Shown one piece after another: positions 23,120 through 33,832 of a stretch of DNA of 64,000 nt. The position numbers and the translations under genes were made by a program. The number at the start of each line of letters is the position of its first letter. Position 1 is the first letter of the stretch. The notes beneath the pieces are model-generated. The model was not told where the DNA came from and made no database searches. It was given only the letters and a program-made list of their open reading frames with translations. The DNA comes from Synaphobranchus kaupii (taxonomy: Eukaryota > Chordata > Actinopteri > Anguilliformes > Synaphobranchidae), in contig CM056395.1 of NCBI GenBank assembly GCA_029718625.1, positions 19,494,309 through 19,558,308 on the forward strand. The letters run 5' to 3'.

Positions 23120-23660
23120 TACACTGATCAGCCACAACATTAAAACCACTGACAGATGGGTTGTTTCTCCCGACTCATTTTCCTATTGAACTGAAAAATA
23201 AGTCAGGAGAAACAACCCTTAAAGTGATCCATCCATATCTACTGCATATCTGGCAGCAGAGTGATGGTTTGAGGCTCGTTTGATACCTCAGACCCTTTAT
23301 TACTTATTCCCGTGTAATTTACATCTTAATCTAGTCCCACCCCCCAATTCCCATAGAGATCTATTCAAATGCAGAGAGGTAATAGTATCGCTGAAAATAA
23401 GATATCAAGAGTCTTTTGATATGCTTTTATACCCAGTCATGATAGCATCACCTGTTTACCTGTGGAACATTTGCAGGCATCAAATTCGGAAATAGCGTAT
23501 CTTTACAAAAATCAATAAAGCTGATAAGGTAAAACATTAAATATCTTTTCTTTGTAGTGTTTTCAATTAAATTTATGTAAAAGAGAATTTACAAATCACT
23601 GATTTCTGCTTTTATGTGCATTTTGCATACTGTCCCAACTTTTTTGGAATTGGGGTTGTA
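23120..23660. mobile_element. Tc1 composite with palindromic core (copy 1, half core)
   Basis: The left end is a Tc1-type terminus (TACACTGATCAGCC) of only about 37 bp. The right end is the 3' end of a different Tc1-type family, ending CCAACTTTTTTGGAATTGGG. Between them lies the central hairpin plus the right half of the core found complete at 38.5-39.0 and 40.9-41.5 kb (ATCCATATCTACTGCAT, CCCATAGAGATC, AGAGTCTTTTGAT). Confidence 0.75.
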
Positions 23661-23784
23661 CATTTTTAACAAACAACAAACCAATCACCCACCCCACCGT
23701 CAATTTCTTTACCCCTCCTCCTCTCCCATCTCTCTCCCTCGACCCACTCCTTCCATCCTCCCTCACTCACATGGTATTGCTAAT

Positions 23785-24045
23785 TGCACTGTTTAGATCA
23801 GTCCGTGGTTGCAGTGCAGAAAATGTCAAAAATGGTGGCAAAATGTTTAGCGCAATATGAGCGCTTTGGAGAGATTATAAAAAAACATATAATAATTTTA
23901 TTTTTTTTTAAAGTTATATTATATATATATATATATATATGTGATTATATATTTTTTTATAATCAAAGAATCAACGTGAAAAAATTTTAATCAATGATTT
24001 TTTTATAATCGATTAAATCGATTAGTTCGATTAACTATTGCAGCT
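23785..24045. mobile_element. hAT-like repeat end, AT-rich
   Basis: It ends with TCGATTAGTTCGATTAAC and then TATTGCAGCTCTA, resembling the inverted terminus of a common fish hAT repeat. It contains a short (TA)n tract near 23920. The other end is unclear. Confidence 0.4.
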
Positions 24046-24050
24046 CTACT

Positions 24051-24351
24051 GATCAAATTAAATTAAAGCAGTAGGCTCCTAATTAGATTGTTGAACACAT
24101 GTTTAAGTCCTTTCAGAAATTTTTCCCTTAAAACTTAATAACACAATACAGGCTTGGCTCGTTATCATTTGATTTGTCTATGAATTCTTTATTGTCTAAT
24201 GTGGCTTAAGAGGGTAAATACTCCCTCTAAACATGAAAAGCACTTAATTACAAAAAATGTACAGCTTGTTAAAATTCTGGGATTGCAACTGTGGTTTGGA
24301 ACGAAAACCTGCATACATAGGGGGCCCCAGGACCGAGGTTGGGAATCACTA
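24051..24351 (-). mobile_element. hAT-derived repeat, 3' half, same family as 24662
   Basis: GTGGCTTAAGAGGGTAAATA, GGGATTGCAACTGTGG and GGTTGGGAATCACTA match the right arm of the 747-bp element. Confidence 0.75.
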
Positions 24352-24428
24352 CCCTGGAGCATAACAATTGAAATACAAGTTTAAATCCCTATGGGTCACG
24401 TGATGGAAACAAACTGGTCGCTCTACAT

Positions 24429-24653
24429 GAGGGTTGGGAAACTCCAGTCCTGGAGGGTCATTGTGCATAGTTTTTGTGGCACCGGTTACCCTGGCTCAAT
24501 CAGCTAATTAGTCATATACACCAAAACTGATTCACTCGTAGATTGGACCACAATAAAATGCTACAATACAGGCAGAAAAGCATAGTTAAGTAATTAAGAG
24601 CAGAAGTTGGTCTGAAATCCAGAAACAGATTTGGCCCTCCTTGCCCATCCCTG
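24429..24653. mobile_element. hAT MITE, 225 bp
   Basis: Ends are GAGGGTTGGGAAACTCC and, inverted, CAGGGATGGGCAAGG. Direct repeats CTCTACAT flank it at 24421-24428 and 24654-24661. The second copy is also the left TSD of the next element. Confidence 0.85.
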
Positions 24654-24661
24654 CTCTACAT

Positions 24662-25408
24662 CAGGGGTTGCCAAACAGGTCCTGGGGCCCCCCCTGTGTA
24701 TGCTGGTTTTTGTTGCAACCACAGTTGCACTCCCAGAATTTTAACAAGCTGTTAATTTTTCTTAATGAGCTGCATTTCATGTTTAGAGGAATCATTCACC
24801 CTCTTAAGCCACATTATGTCAGAAATAGCTATGCATGCCACATAGAATAAACACCCCATATTCACATTGTGCTTATTGTGCTATATTGCAACAATTACAT
24901 AAAAAGAGGTTATAAAATAATGTATTTTAACTGATCAAATTAAAGAGTGAAGTGAATCAATAGGCTCCTAATTAGGTTGTTGAACACGTGTTTAACTTTC
25001 ATAATTTTTTTTTAAGCTTATTAACACAATGCAGGTTTGGCTCGTTATCATTTGCTTTGTATTTGAATTCTTCATTATCTACCAAACGGTTCGTTTTAGT
25101 GGCCATGTGTCCACACTTTCACCAATTTGGAGTCTATTGATTCAAAGTCTTTAAATGGATCAGTTAAATAATTTTCTTATCTCTTTTAAATAATATAGCA
25201 CAATAAGCACAATGTGAACATGGGGTGTTTATTCTACATGGCATGCATAGCTATTTGTGACATAATGTGGCTTAAGAGGGTAAATAATCCCTCTAAACAC
25301 ATAATTAAGAAAAATGAACAGCTTGTTAAAATTCTGGGATTGCAACTGTGGTTTGGAACAAAAACCAGCATACACAGGGGGGTCCCAGGACCGGTTTGGG
25401 AACCACTG
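24662..25408. mobile_element. hAT foldback element, 747 bp, long arms
   Basis: Starts CAGGGGTTGCC and ends GGGAACCACTG. Arms of about 230 bp are inverted copies (TGTATGCTGG, TTTAACAAGCTG, GCCACATTATGTC, GCATGCCA, TTGTGCTATATTG). TSD CTCTACAT at 24654-24661 and 25409-25416. Confidence 0.92.
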
Positions 25409-25554
25409 CTCTACATATAACTCACCGATCATATGCCATGGTGAAACTGGTTTGATGGGCTTCAACTCTGGTGCCTCAGTCTTCACCTTCTCAAACTTCT
25501 GGCAGGCAATACATGTACTGACCTTAAGGTACGATATAATAGCAAAAATACCTT

Positions 25555-26537
25555 GGGCTCTATTTTCAAACCGGCGCAAACCAGCGCAAGGGGACGGTAT
25601 AGTCAAACGCAAGCTTGTTGACAGCATCAACGTCTTAAAACTGGCGCTATGGCGTTTCTCAGCAATACCGCTAGGATCAACAAATTCTCAACATAACATC
25701 CTTTCGCTTGCGCTGCAGTGGGATGGGTGGCGCTGTCTGGGGCGTGTTCTAAAATACTTTCGGCTCAGTGACAATTTGAACCAACGAAAACCCATTGCGT
25801 TATGATCAGCTGGAACCACCTCTTAGCGGCAACGCAATAGACTCTGGCAATTTGGCAGCTTATTAGTCATGTAGTTCTATGTAGTGTCTATAGGTGATGC
25901 CAACATTACACTTCCATTTAATGAACAAATAGTCTATAATTATTATTAATTAATTAATTTTAATTTAAACTACTAGAATAAAACAGGACAGCTTACAAGA
26001 AACTTGCGATCATGTAGGCCAATAGCCTATAATATATAAATTACACATTGACACAGTTGAATCATAAGCCTACCATTTGAATCATAATTATGCCTACATC
26101 ACCTAATGTAGGCTAATTAATGCATTCGCCACCTACTCCCGTGCCTTCCGAACTTCTGGGAGACGAGGTGGTGTGGATTGTGATCCATAAATTACTACAG
26201 TCCTAGCCTGTACTTCTGTTGCAAGTATGTCTGATTCCTGTGCGGAAAATCGCTCTCGTCGTTGACGGTCCAGTGCGTTTGGGTTGCTCATTATGAAATT
26301 GCATGGAGCGATTGCGTTCCAACTGGCTTTTTTTAAAGCATGAGAACAACAATTTGATTGGCTACCATAGAGACACACCTTGGACATTTAAACCCAGCCT
26401 TTTAGCAATACCGCCATCAGATGCGCCAAGATTGCCGTCATGAAATTACCAAATTTCTCGCCGACGCCCTCAGAGCGATACCGCCAAGCGCTTACTCTTG
26501 TGTTCACCATTGCGTTTGGTTTATTAAAATAGAGCCC
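25555..26537 (-). mobile_element. PIF/Harbinger derivative, copy A
   Basis: Termini GGGCTCTATTTTCAAACC and, inverted, GGGCTCTATTTTAATAAACC. The 3-bp TSD CTT is at 25552-25554 and 26538-26540. It keeps one Myb/SANT-like exon but no nuclease gene. It is about 980 bp long, like copies B and C. Confidence 0.85.
26133..26291 (-). pseudogene. Myb/SANT-like exon of Harbinger copy A, early stop
   Basis: The frame starts MSNPNALDRQRRERFSAQES and runs to PRLPEVRKARE. Its pattern (RFSxxESxxLxxEV, YGS, PPRxxEVxxA) is that of the Myb/SANT-like DNA-binding protein that Harbinger transposons encode beside their nuclease. Copy A stops after KARE, whereas copies B and C run on to EEVANALISLH. Confidence 0.65.
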
Positions 26538-26795
26538 CTTATGTTATGTGATCTTGGAAAAATTTGGCCGAATAAAATATTTTCATACCCAGTCCAGAGT
26601 ATCCTGTGTAATGCCACGCCAGTAGAAGCGTGACCCGATCTTCTCCTGCATCCGTCTCGCTCCAAAATGGCCGGCATGGGCCTCCGTGAGCACCTCCATC
26701 CTTTCCTCTTCGGTTACGATCACCCTTTTCATTGATTGCCCATCTTTATAGTATAGGAAACTACCTAGGAAGACAGGAAGACACACATCCACGTT

Positions 26796-26947
26796 GCACC
26801 AGGGGGGTATACTACGATGTAGGATTACTGAGTTAGCTGGATAACTGCACTGAATAAAACCTGGAACAGGAGGGTTCCGGGTTTTACTCAGTGCAGTTAT
26901 CCAGCTAACTCAGCAATCCTGCTTCATACTATACCCCCCAGGTGCAC
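26796..26947. mobile_element. Near-perfect foldback MITE
   Basis: TGCACC-AGGGGGGTAT through GAGTTAGCTGGATAACTGCA pairs with its inverted copy around a loop near 26872. Arms are about 65 bp. A decayed relative may lie near 37.5 kb. No TSD assigned. Confidence 0.8.
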
Positions 26948-27266
26948 AAAGTGTGACTTGATTAGGTATCTTTTACAATGATGGACAGTAGGCTACAGTT
27001 TAGAAATGTGAAAAAAAGAGATGACAAAGTTATGTAAAAACTACAGCGCTATATGGAATGTGTACCTTGAAGACAGAATTTCTTGGCATCTCTGCGGATG
27101 AGACGCTTCTTGTTTTCGGAGGTCTCCGTCTCATACTGCTTATTGCTGAGATAAAAGAAAATAGCATTTAATGAGGCCATTTTATCAGCAGTCTATATCT
27201 ATATCTAACAATTAAGCTTGTTAGCGTTAACAAGACAATTGTCTAGTGGCAAACAAGTTACAAACA

Positions 27267-27298
<32 letters not shown>

Positions 27299-27970
27299 AA
27301 ACAAAATAAGAGTAGGAAGGTCAAACCCGTTTTCGGGATTTTTCAGAAAACATATTTAGCCAGCTTATTTTTCATGTAAATTGTCCTAAATGCTACAATA
27401 TGATCAAATAACAATATACAAACCGCTAGCTTACCAGAAAAAGGACGTTTGTTCGCTTTAAAATGATTTTTAAAATGAGCTTGCACCTAACTATAAAGTT
27501 AAGATTGTAACTTAATATTCAAAATGTTAGTCATCTAACATGAAAAATTATGCCATTTTGCAGATTAAAGTTACACCAGTGTTTAAAGCACAAACGCAAA
27601 GCAATGCCACCTGCCATTCTAGCAGTCGTTTGACTCGGAATCAGTAAGATGCATGTTCCCTTTTCACGTTAATTAAAAAAAACACCCATTCGCAATATTA
27701 AAATGCTTTATACCATACTGTAGGCGAGATTTTTATGAAGATCTACATGTAAAAAATCTCATTGTCATCTGGAGTTTACTGACCTAGCCACTTCAGAAAA
27801 CATTTCAGAGCGCCTCTTTGCCAACATATCTTGGACCAATCGGATTTGAACAATCGGTATGATGCCAAGACAGGGGTTGGCCACAATTTCAATAACATTC
27901 ATTTCACTATTACAAAATCCCTTCTGGGGTTATTTCGAAAAAGGTGGCGAGCGCCTTATTTTTTTGGTGC
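26948..27970. other. No gene; (AAT)n at 27266-27296
   Basis: Non-coding AT-rich DNA with one trinucleotide microsatellite. AGCCACTTCAGAA at 27786-27798 pairs with an inverted copy at 36379-36391, just outside the 8.4-kb candidate element. Confidence 0.45.
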
Positions 27971-27984
27971 CATCCCAGTAAACA

Positions 27985-28240
27985 TGCGTTGGTTGGGCCA
28001 ATGTTGGTTAATGGTCATTATGGTTGGCGACGGTCGCCGTCTCCTGCCAACGTTGGCACACTGTTGGAATGTGACTGTAGCCCAACAGTTAAATATTTCG
28101 TCGTGAGCCAATATTGGTACAACGCTGGAATACCACTCTTTCCCAACCGTCGCATCATCGTCATGAACCAACGTTACCACACCGTTGGCATTGTGATTTT
28201 AACCCAACCGTCGCATTTTAATCGTAGACCAACCTAGATG
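27985..28240. repeat. CAACGTTGG-type degenerate array, left
   Basis: Words such as TTGGTTGGGCCAATGTTGG, CCAACGTTGGC and CCCAACCGTCGC recur at 40-60 bp spacing. Confidence 0.8.
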
Positions 28241-28259
28241 GCATATCCAGACCAGTGAA

Positions 28260-29520
28260 CAATCGCGATGACATTTTTAAAGTTCAACTGAAAATTTACC
28301 AGATGGAGAGAGACAGTTAAACCCGTTAAGTGCGTTCTTCGCTCTGAGCGAAGCTGAGCCGCTCAGTTACTTAGCTAACGTGCCAGCCTCACTCCGAAGC
28401 TAACGTTAGTAAAGCTGCATTTTGGTAAGTTAATAGCTAATTGTCTGATATTTCCCTTTCTAAACTTATGTCCAATTTGAATTGTATGCTTAACGTTACT
28501 TGTTTTACCCAATTTTAGTCAAATGGATTTTCATAATGTTACCGTTAGCTAGCTGGTTCTGAGGTAAATTAGCTAGCTAACTGTTAGCAGCTAACCCCAC
28601 ACTGCTGGTAGTTTGCTAAAGTTAACTTATACAAAAGGTGAAGTGGTTACCGTTATAAGGGTGCCACAAATGAGATAACGTCAGCACACTGTCATCCGTC
28701 TGCTAGCTATTTTGGAGTGGCATGCTACTGACTGCCTGGTACATTATGCCTCATTGCCTCGATCTGTGTGGGCCCTGCCGCAGAGGAGCATCGGATGGTC
28801 CAGAGGTTGACTGAGCATCCGTATCGCGGTCTCCAGATCATTCATGACTTATACTATTACGCTCCGAAGTTGGGATAAGCCGTCGAACTACCCTCTTTTA
28901 ATGGTGAGTGTTCATATATTAGTTTAACTTGTGTTTTGTTTAGTTTTGCTGTGCAACGTTTAAAGTTAATGTTGACGTAACGTTAGCTATCAAAATAAAC
29001 ACAACAACACAGGCTCTGGCTGTAGCTATAGGTAGCGTTTTCTGGATTTTAGCTAAGGTTAGTGCTAACTGACTATTGTTAGACAGCATAAGACAATTTA
29101 CGTTTGACGTAGCTAACGTTAGTTCAACACATCGAACACATCGTTACCAAAGAACAGTGGGGGAAAAAAGCTTGCAAACAGTGACAGCAAACGTTAGCTA
29201 GAGAGGTTGCTAGCTAGATATACTAGCTGTTGGATGTTCTAACGTTAACGTTACGTTATCTAAAGCTTGATGTTAACGTTACGTGCCCCAAAGCATATTC
29301 TGGCCATCAGTTTCGTTGACTTTGTGGCCCAAGTGCCCAGTGTAATTTTTTACATGTCTACCCCTGTTTCTGCACACATTCTGGTGTCAACTTTTTTCCT
29401 TAATTGAAACAGGTTCAAGTCAGTATTATGACTGCACTCTTTCTGCTGCTCATCAAATTGGAGGTAAATAAGTTACGTCTTGCATGTACAGGGTTCAGCA
29501 ATGCATATTGGTGAGGGCCT
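28260..29520. other. No gene seen; AACGTTA-rich
   Basis: TAACGTTA/GCTAACGTTAG words cluster here, at least eight between 28370 and 29290. No coding exon is convincing. Confidence 0.4.
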
Positions 29521-29524
29521 GGGT

Positions 29525-30516
29525 AAAAGCCGGAATGGAACAGCGGAAGGAAGCTCGGAATGGCCAATCGTGCTTTGTGCCAAAAAGGACCTCAGTTCAA
29601 ATGCCTGCAGCACTTGCTGTGGAATGCACATCAATATAATCAGTTTCTGAATGGGCATCATATATACTTTCATTTGAGCATAGAATTTATATCATGAATC
29701 ATGAAATATCTGAAAAATTTATCAAAACTAATATAGCATTATCAAACATATTTCAGAGCCCCTCATCACCCTTTTGGATTAAGACATCAAGATAAGGATT
29801 TCACCTTTTGAAAGTGCAGAGTCTTTTGTTTAAAATGAGTATATTCCATCCTTGATGACTCTATAAGTGGATCAAAATGATATTTTGATGGAAAAGGCCT
29901 TTTGGAGAGGATAAGGATATATTTCAATATCAAGCCCCAAAAATCCCATTCTGCATTAACACATCAAGGCATGATGTATACCAAACGAAAGCTTTGGATC
30001 TGCCCTTCGAGTAAGTGTATATGATGATATGGGTTCATGCAGAAATTGTGCATTATTTGGACTGCAATCAAGTCTGACCATTACATCTACCATAAGTCAG
30101 TTATCATTCAAATATATTCATATCATCTCAAACAGGCTTTTTCCATTAAAATATAATTTTGATCAACTTATAATTGAGTAATCAAGGACTGAATATACTA
30201 ATTTTAAAGAATACGATCTGCACTTTCAAAAGGTGAAATCCTTATCTTGATGTCTTATTCTGAAAGGGTGATGAGGGGCTCTGAAACATGTCTGCTAATG
30301 CTATTAATTTTGATCAATTTCTCATATATTTCAAATTTATATTTCATGGAAATTCCATGCTCAAATGAAAGTACATATGATGCCCATTCAGAAACTGTTA
30401 AGATTGTATTGATGCACATTCCACAGCGAGTGCTGCAAGCATTTGAACAGGTATTTTTTGGCACAGATCACTCATGGCCATTCCGAGCTTCCTTCCGCAG
30501 TTCCATTCCGGCTTTT
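29525..30516. mobile_element. Foldback element, about 990 bp
   Basis: Left arm AAAAGCCGGAATGGAAC, GGAATGGCCA, AATGCACATCAAT, CAGAGCCCCTCATCACCC, GGATTTCACCTTTTGAAAG pairs in order with the inverted right arm. Arms are about 340 bp and moderately diverged. Confidence 0.85.
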
Positions 30517-31327
30517 GTAGTAAAAGTGACTACAGTTTATCTTTAATATTTCTTTAGTTTGGGGGAGAAGGGCAGTGCCCTGCCTATGTCCGATGTTTCA
30601 ATGTAACATTGCCGGAGACAAATAAGGCTTTCTTACACATTGGGGGGGACACGTCCCCCGTTGTAATGACGCCTATGTTGCGTAGCCAGGTTTTCAGTCT
30701 GCATAACGGCGAGAAGGATCGCTCAGACGCCGCAACAGAGAGAGAGAGAGAGAGGAGAAGGGGCGGGGGCTAAGCTACTGTAACGCTAGCGGGCCACACA
30801 GTCAGTATTGCTTTTCCTCAAAAAAATATATTGACAATGTATTTGTCATTGACAATGTATTTGTCATTTCACTTAATGTTCCGTGAGCCATGTTGTGTTT
30901 TTGTCTGTCTGAGACAGGTGGAACAGGGGGAAGCTGAATTGAACATTGGACAGCCAGAGGGACACATCATCTGTGAGGTTATCCAGCCAACTTTCCTGAC
31001 AGGGCTTGCTGCTGTATTTTCCACATTCTACAGCTTCAGTGTTTAATACCAAGAAGAGGCTGCATGCACACTTGAATTCTTTCAAAGGTTAGATACTTGC
31101 AGGCAAAATTACCCAGTGTTTCTGTTGTTTCTCTTTTTACTTGCATTTAAATATGAACTAGTTAGAACACACAGCTAATTTACTGTAGCTACAGGTGCTC
31201 GGCAGAATCTAAATCAAAAGCAAAAAACTTCATGTAGCTAATGTAAAATGCTCCTTTTTAATGACCAAAAATGTTTCAACCCAGATGGGTCTTCCTCAGG
31301 ATGTGAATAACATAAACCAGGTGTGAC

Positions 31328-31421
31328 TAATATAGGTAATTACAAGACACGTGACCAAATACCAGAAAGGTTTATTACCCTTTCTGGTATTTGGTCACGT
31401 GTCTTGTAATTACCTATATTA
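31328..31421. repeat. Hairpin 1: near-perfect palindrome, arms about 42 bp
   Basis: TAATATAGGTAATTACAAG through ATACCAGAAAG pairs with its inverse; the spacer is about 9 bases. Confidence 0.95.
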
Positions 31422-31425
31422 GGTA

Positions 31426-31529
31426 ACAGATATAGTTCATATTTATGTGAACATCTGTCAAGAGAGGTGATCTCCATTAAAGGGTGATCTCTCTTGACAG
31501 ATGTTCACATAAATATGAACTATATCTGT
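31426..31529. repeat. Hairpin 2: near-perfect palindrome, arms about 45 bp
   Basis: ACAGATATAGTTCATATTT through CTGTCAAGAGAG pairs with its inverse; it begins 4 bp after hairpin 1. Confidence 0.95.
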
Positions 31530-31912
31530 CGGCGCACATGTAAAAGCTGGCGTTACCTAAATTAAAGCAGAGACGAGAACTTCCTGTCGGAAGCTGCGGA
31601 AGCTGATTGGCCTGACTAATAACGGTTTGGCGGTGCACATGTAAACAGAATCAATGGGAAATACCACATGGGTACTGATGTACCGATAGATGACACAATT
31701 TAACTCAGGCTAATTGTAGCCCAGTTGCAGAAAATTAGCCTACTATTTGCAGCCTACGAGGCGGCGTAGGCTACGTTTGCCATCCAGTAGTCACTGAGGT
31801 AAAGAAAGTAGCTACATTCTGCTTAATTTACTTAAAAATACAGACAGTAATTAATTAATTAGTTATTTACTTCACTTATTTTCCTGAATGTTTTGGACTC
31901 TTAACTATTGCT

Positions 31913-32516
31913 CCATAACCGGCTAATTCAAAGCGGATCGCCGGGTTATTTCTTGAACTTCTATATCAATTTTATAAGTTTAATGTGAGTCTTGAAGCTT
32001 ACCGCAGTAGAACTGTGCCTCCCGGTTCCCTTGTTTGCAGACGCGCTGATCTACGTAAGTGGTGGTTAATTCCAGCTGCAGGTCTATACTGTATACTGGA
32101 AGGTTTGAAATTGATCAGATTCGCTGATAGATTAAAGCACCATCTCACCACCCCGCCTACAAATACAACCTGGGGGAAACACTTGTATACAATGTTTTTG
32201 ATTTTCATAGCTAAATTATACATCGCCGAACTCGGAAGAACCTGAACATAATGAGGATAGCATCCCTTTAGTCATCAGACTATTATCTATCAGCGAATCT
32301 GATCAATTTCAAACCTTCCAGTACACAGTATAGACCTGCAGCTGGAATTAACCATCACTTACGTAGATCAGCGTGACGCAGCGTGTCTGGAAAAAGGGAA
32401 CCGGCAGGCGCAGTTGTAGTGTGGTAAGCTTCAAGACTCACATTAAACATATAAAATCGCTATAGAAGTTTCCCATCCATAGGTTGTGTAGTTATTAGCC
32501 AGTAGCAAACAAGCTG
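31913..32516. mobile_element. Foldback element, about 600 bp
   Basis: Arms share TAATGTGAGTCTTGAAGC, CTGATCTACGTAAGTG, TGGAAGGTTTGAAATTG and GATTCGCTGATAGAT in inverted order; similarity fades outward to GAACTTCTATA and GGCTAAT. Confidence 0.8.
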
Positions 32517-32529
32517 TGGGCCATTTTTG

Positions 32530-33000
32530 AAAGATTTAACTTTTGCCATAACATGTCAGCAGACAAAATATGTCTCGCTTGTCCAGTAAATATTTCAAAC
32601 AAAGGCGTTACAGTGGTTTGAAACTTTGAATAGAATGTATCCTACTAATTTGTGAAATAATCCTGTTCAAAAGTTCGTCTGTAATCTCCATTGCATTCTC
32701 GTTCGAAGAGTTGCCTATCGGACTAGAAACACGACAGAACTTCTGGAAGGAAAGTCTCTTTCTGCGGATATGGTAGCTGGTACTTCCGAGCCCTGAGATT
32801 CACTCCACGCTCCCAGAGGCTAAATTTAGCCGATGGGTTCCAAGATTGGATAAAGGGTGACCCATGCTAATTTAAATAGACATAACAGGGTTGAGTTCAG
32901 TTGACTTTCAACTAATTGAGGAAGTGGATTTCCTTCAAAATTTCAATGTTAGAGGGCTTTTAGAAGTTAGAAGTCATTTAAAGATGGTTAGATCCAATCT
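32530..33000. other. No recognisable feature
   Basis: Non-coding; nothing identified. Confidence 0.35.
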
Positions 33001-33002
33001 AC

Positions 33003-33400
33003 GATACGATACAACTTTATTGGTCAGCTGGCGCTGAAATTTGTTTTGCATCCATGGCATCTCCGTTCAAGATATACACAGAACATATAATTACAGAAGA
33101 CGATACAGGCTGAAACATGACACCATCAGTTGGCAGCACACTGATTTACACATTTTGATTTAGCAGCAGGCTAGACTGATGTACAAAAGAATTCGTCAGT
33201 CTGTTGCGCTTAAATTTAGGGACTCTAAAACGCCTCCTGTTGGGCAGCAGTTGGTATTCTCCATTTAGAACATGCAAGGGGTCAGAAGAGATACTTTTAG
33301 CAAGTCTGCAATCTGCAATAAAGGAAATTATAATGTATTGTAATTGTGCAGTTCTATACTGCACATTGAATTGAAGGTACTGTATATTGAGCACAACCCA
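33003..33400 (-). pseudogene. LINE reverse-transcriptase C terminus
   Basis: The minus strand reads SISSDPLHVLNGEYQLLPNR, then RRFRVPKFKRNRLTNSF and a stop, the usual C-terminal signature of CR1/L2/Rex-type LINE proteins (hydrophobic core, LPxxRRxRxP, NRxxNSF). The short 3' UTR ends near 33003 with TTGTATCGTATCGTA on the minus strand. 5'-truncated and dead. Confidence 0.65.
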
Positions 33401-33832
33401 GTTTAACAACCATTAAGTCCATGACATCTGAATGAGTTGGTCAAAACGTTTTTCCACACCACCTGTAAACATACACTATGGATTTTCAGGCGCTTCGTAG
33501 GAATAAACCCAGAGAGGGGCACCGAGGCTGGACGGGGCAAAGTGCTGTCCAAGAGAACTGCTAAAGTCACCCATAAGAAGACAACAAAGGTCAATCCTCA
33601 TGTCTCCACTCCACTGAAGAAACTGATGGACTTCAGAACTGAGTGGGACTTCATATAAGGCAGTGAGCTGAGCTCACTCCGTTACTCTCCACACAGTCAG
33701 TCAGTCAATCACTCTCTCAATCACTCACTCTTTCACTTGTACCCCACCCCCCCACCCCACTGTCTGTATTTGAAAAACATTATTTTATTTTGATAATGTG
33801 CCATGTCTGTTGGTGTTCAATATCTGTTTGTG

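Larger units (their letters stand above)
25426..26764 (-). pseudogene. Spliced integrase relic (Gypsy/Ginger type), two exons
   Basis: Two minus-strand exons join in frame: 26764-26589 and 25522-25426. The first has acceptor TTCCTAG and donor GTATGA and encodes YYKDGQSMKRVIVTEEER, then AHAGHFGARRM and RFYWRGITQDTLDW, the His part of an HHCC zinc-binding domain. The second encodes VSTCIACQKFEKVK and ends PVSPWHMI at a GTGAGT donor; CIAC is the Cys pair. Retroviral-type integrases use this domain ahead of the DDE core. LTR-element pol genes are normally intronless, so splice sites suggest a Ginger-type DNA transposon or a GIN1-like host-type gene. The DDE core is not visible; a 983-bp Harbinger element fills the intron. 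Confidence 0.65.
30918..33658 (+). pseudogene. Last two exons of a multicopy fish gene (SAMD3-like C terminus)
   Basis: Exon 30918-31087 (acceptor GAGACAG, donor GTTAGA) reads VEQGEAELNIGQPEG, then FLTGLAAVFSTFYSFSV, a stop, and YQEEAACTLEFFQR. Exon 33490-33658 (acceptor TTTTCAG) restores phase and reads RFVGINPERGTEAG, KVNPHVSTPLKKLMDF, ending EWDFI and TAA. I recall this Pro-Glu-Arg-Gly and NPxVxxLxxxL ending from fish proteins annotated as sterile-alpha-motif protein 3-like, often found in many copies near transposons; that is memory, not a search. The internal TAA makes this copy a pseudogene unless the stop is bypassed. The intron contains two hairpins, a foldback and a LINE fragment. 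Confidence 0.55.

Noticed and set aside
25314..25805. 163-codon + strand frame
   Set aside because: It spans the hAT terminus, integrase exon b in antisense and the Harbinger end, so it is a chance frame across unrelated elements.
27944..28237. Frames over the CAACGTTGG array
   Set aside because: The array explains the openness; both strands are open and no protein family is recognisable.
28740..28900. Exon-like stretch before a GTGAGT near 28900
   Set aside because: No frame stays open across it and no match to the SAMD3-like protein is apparent.
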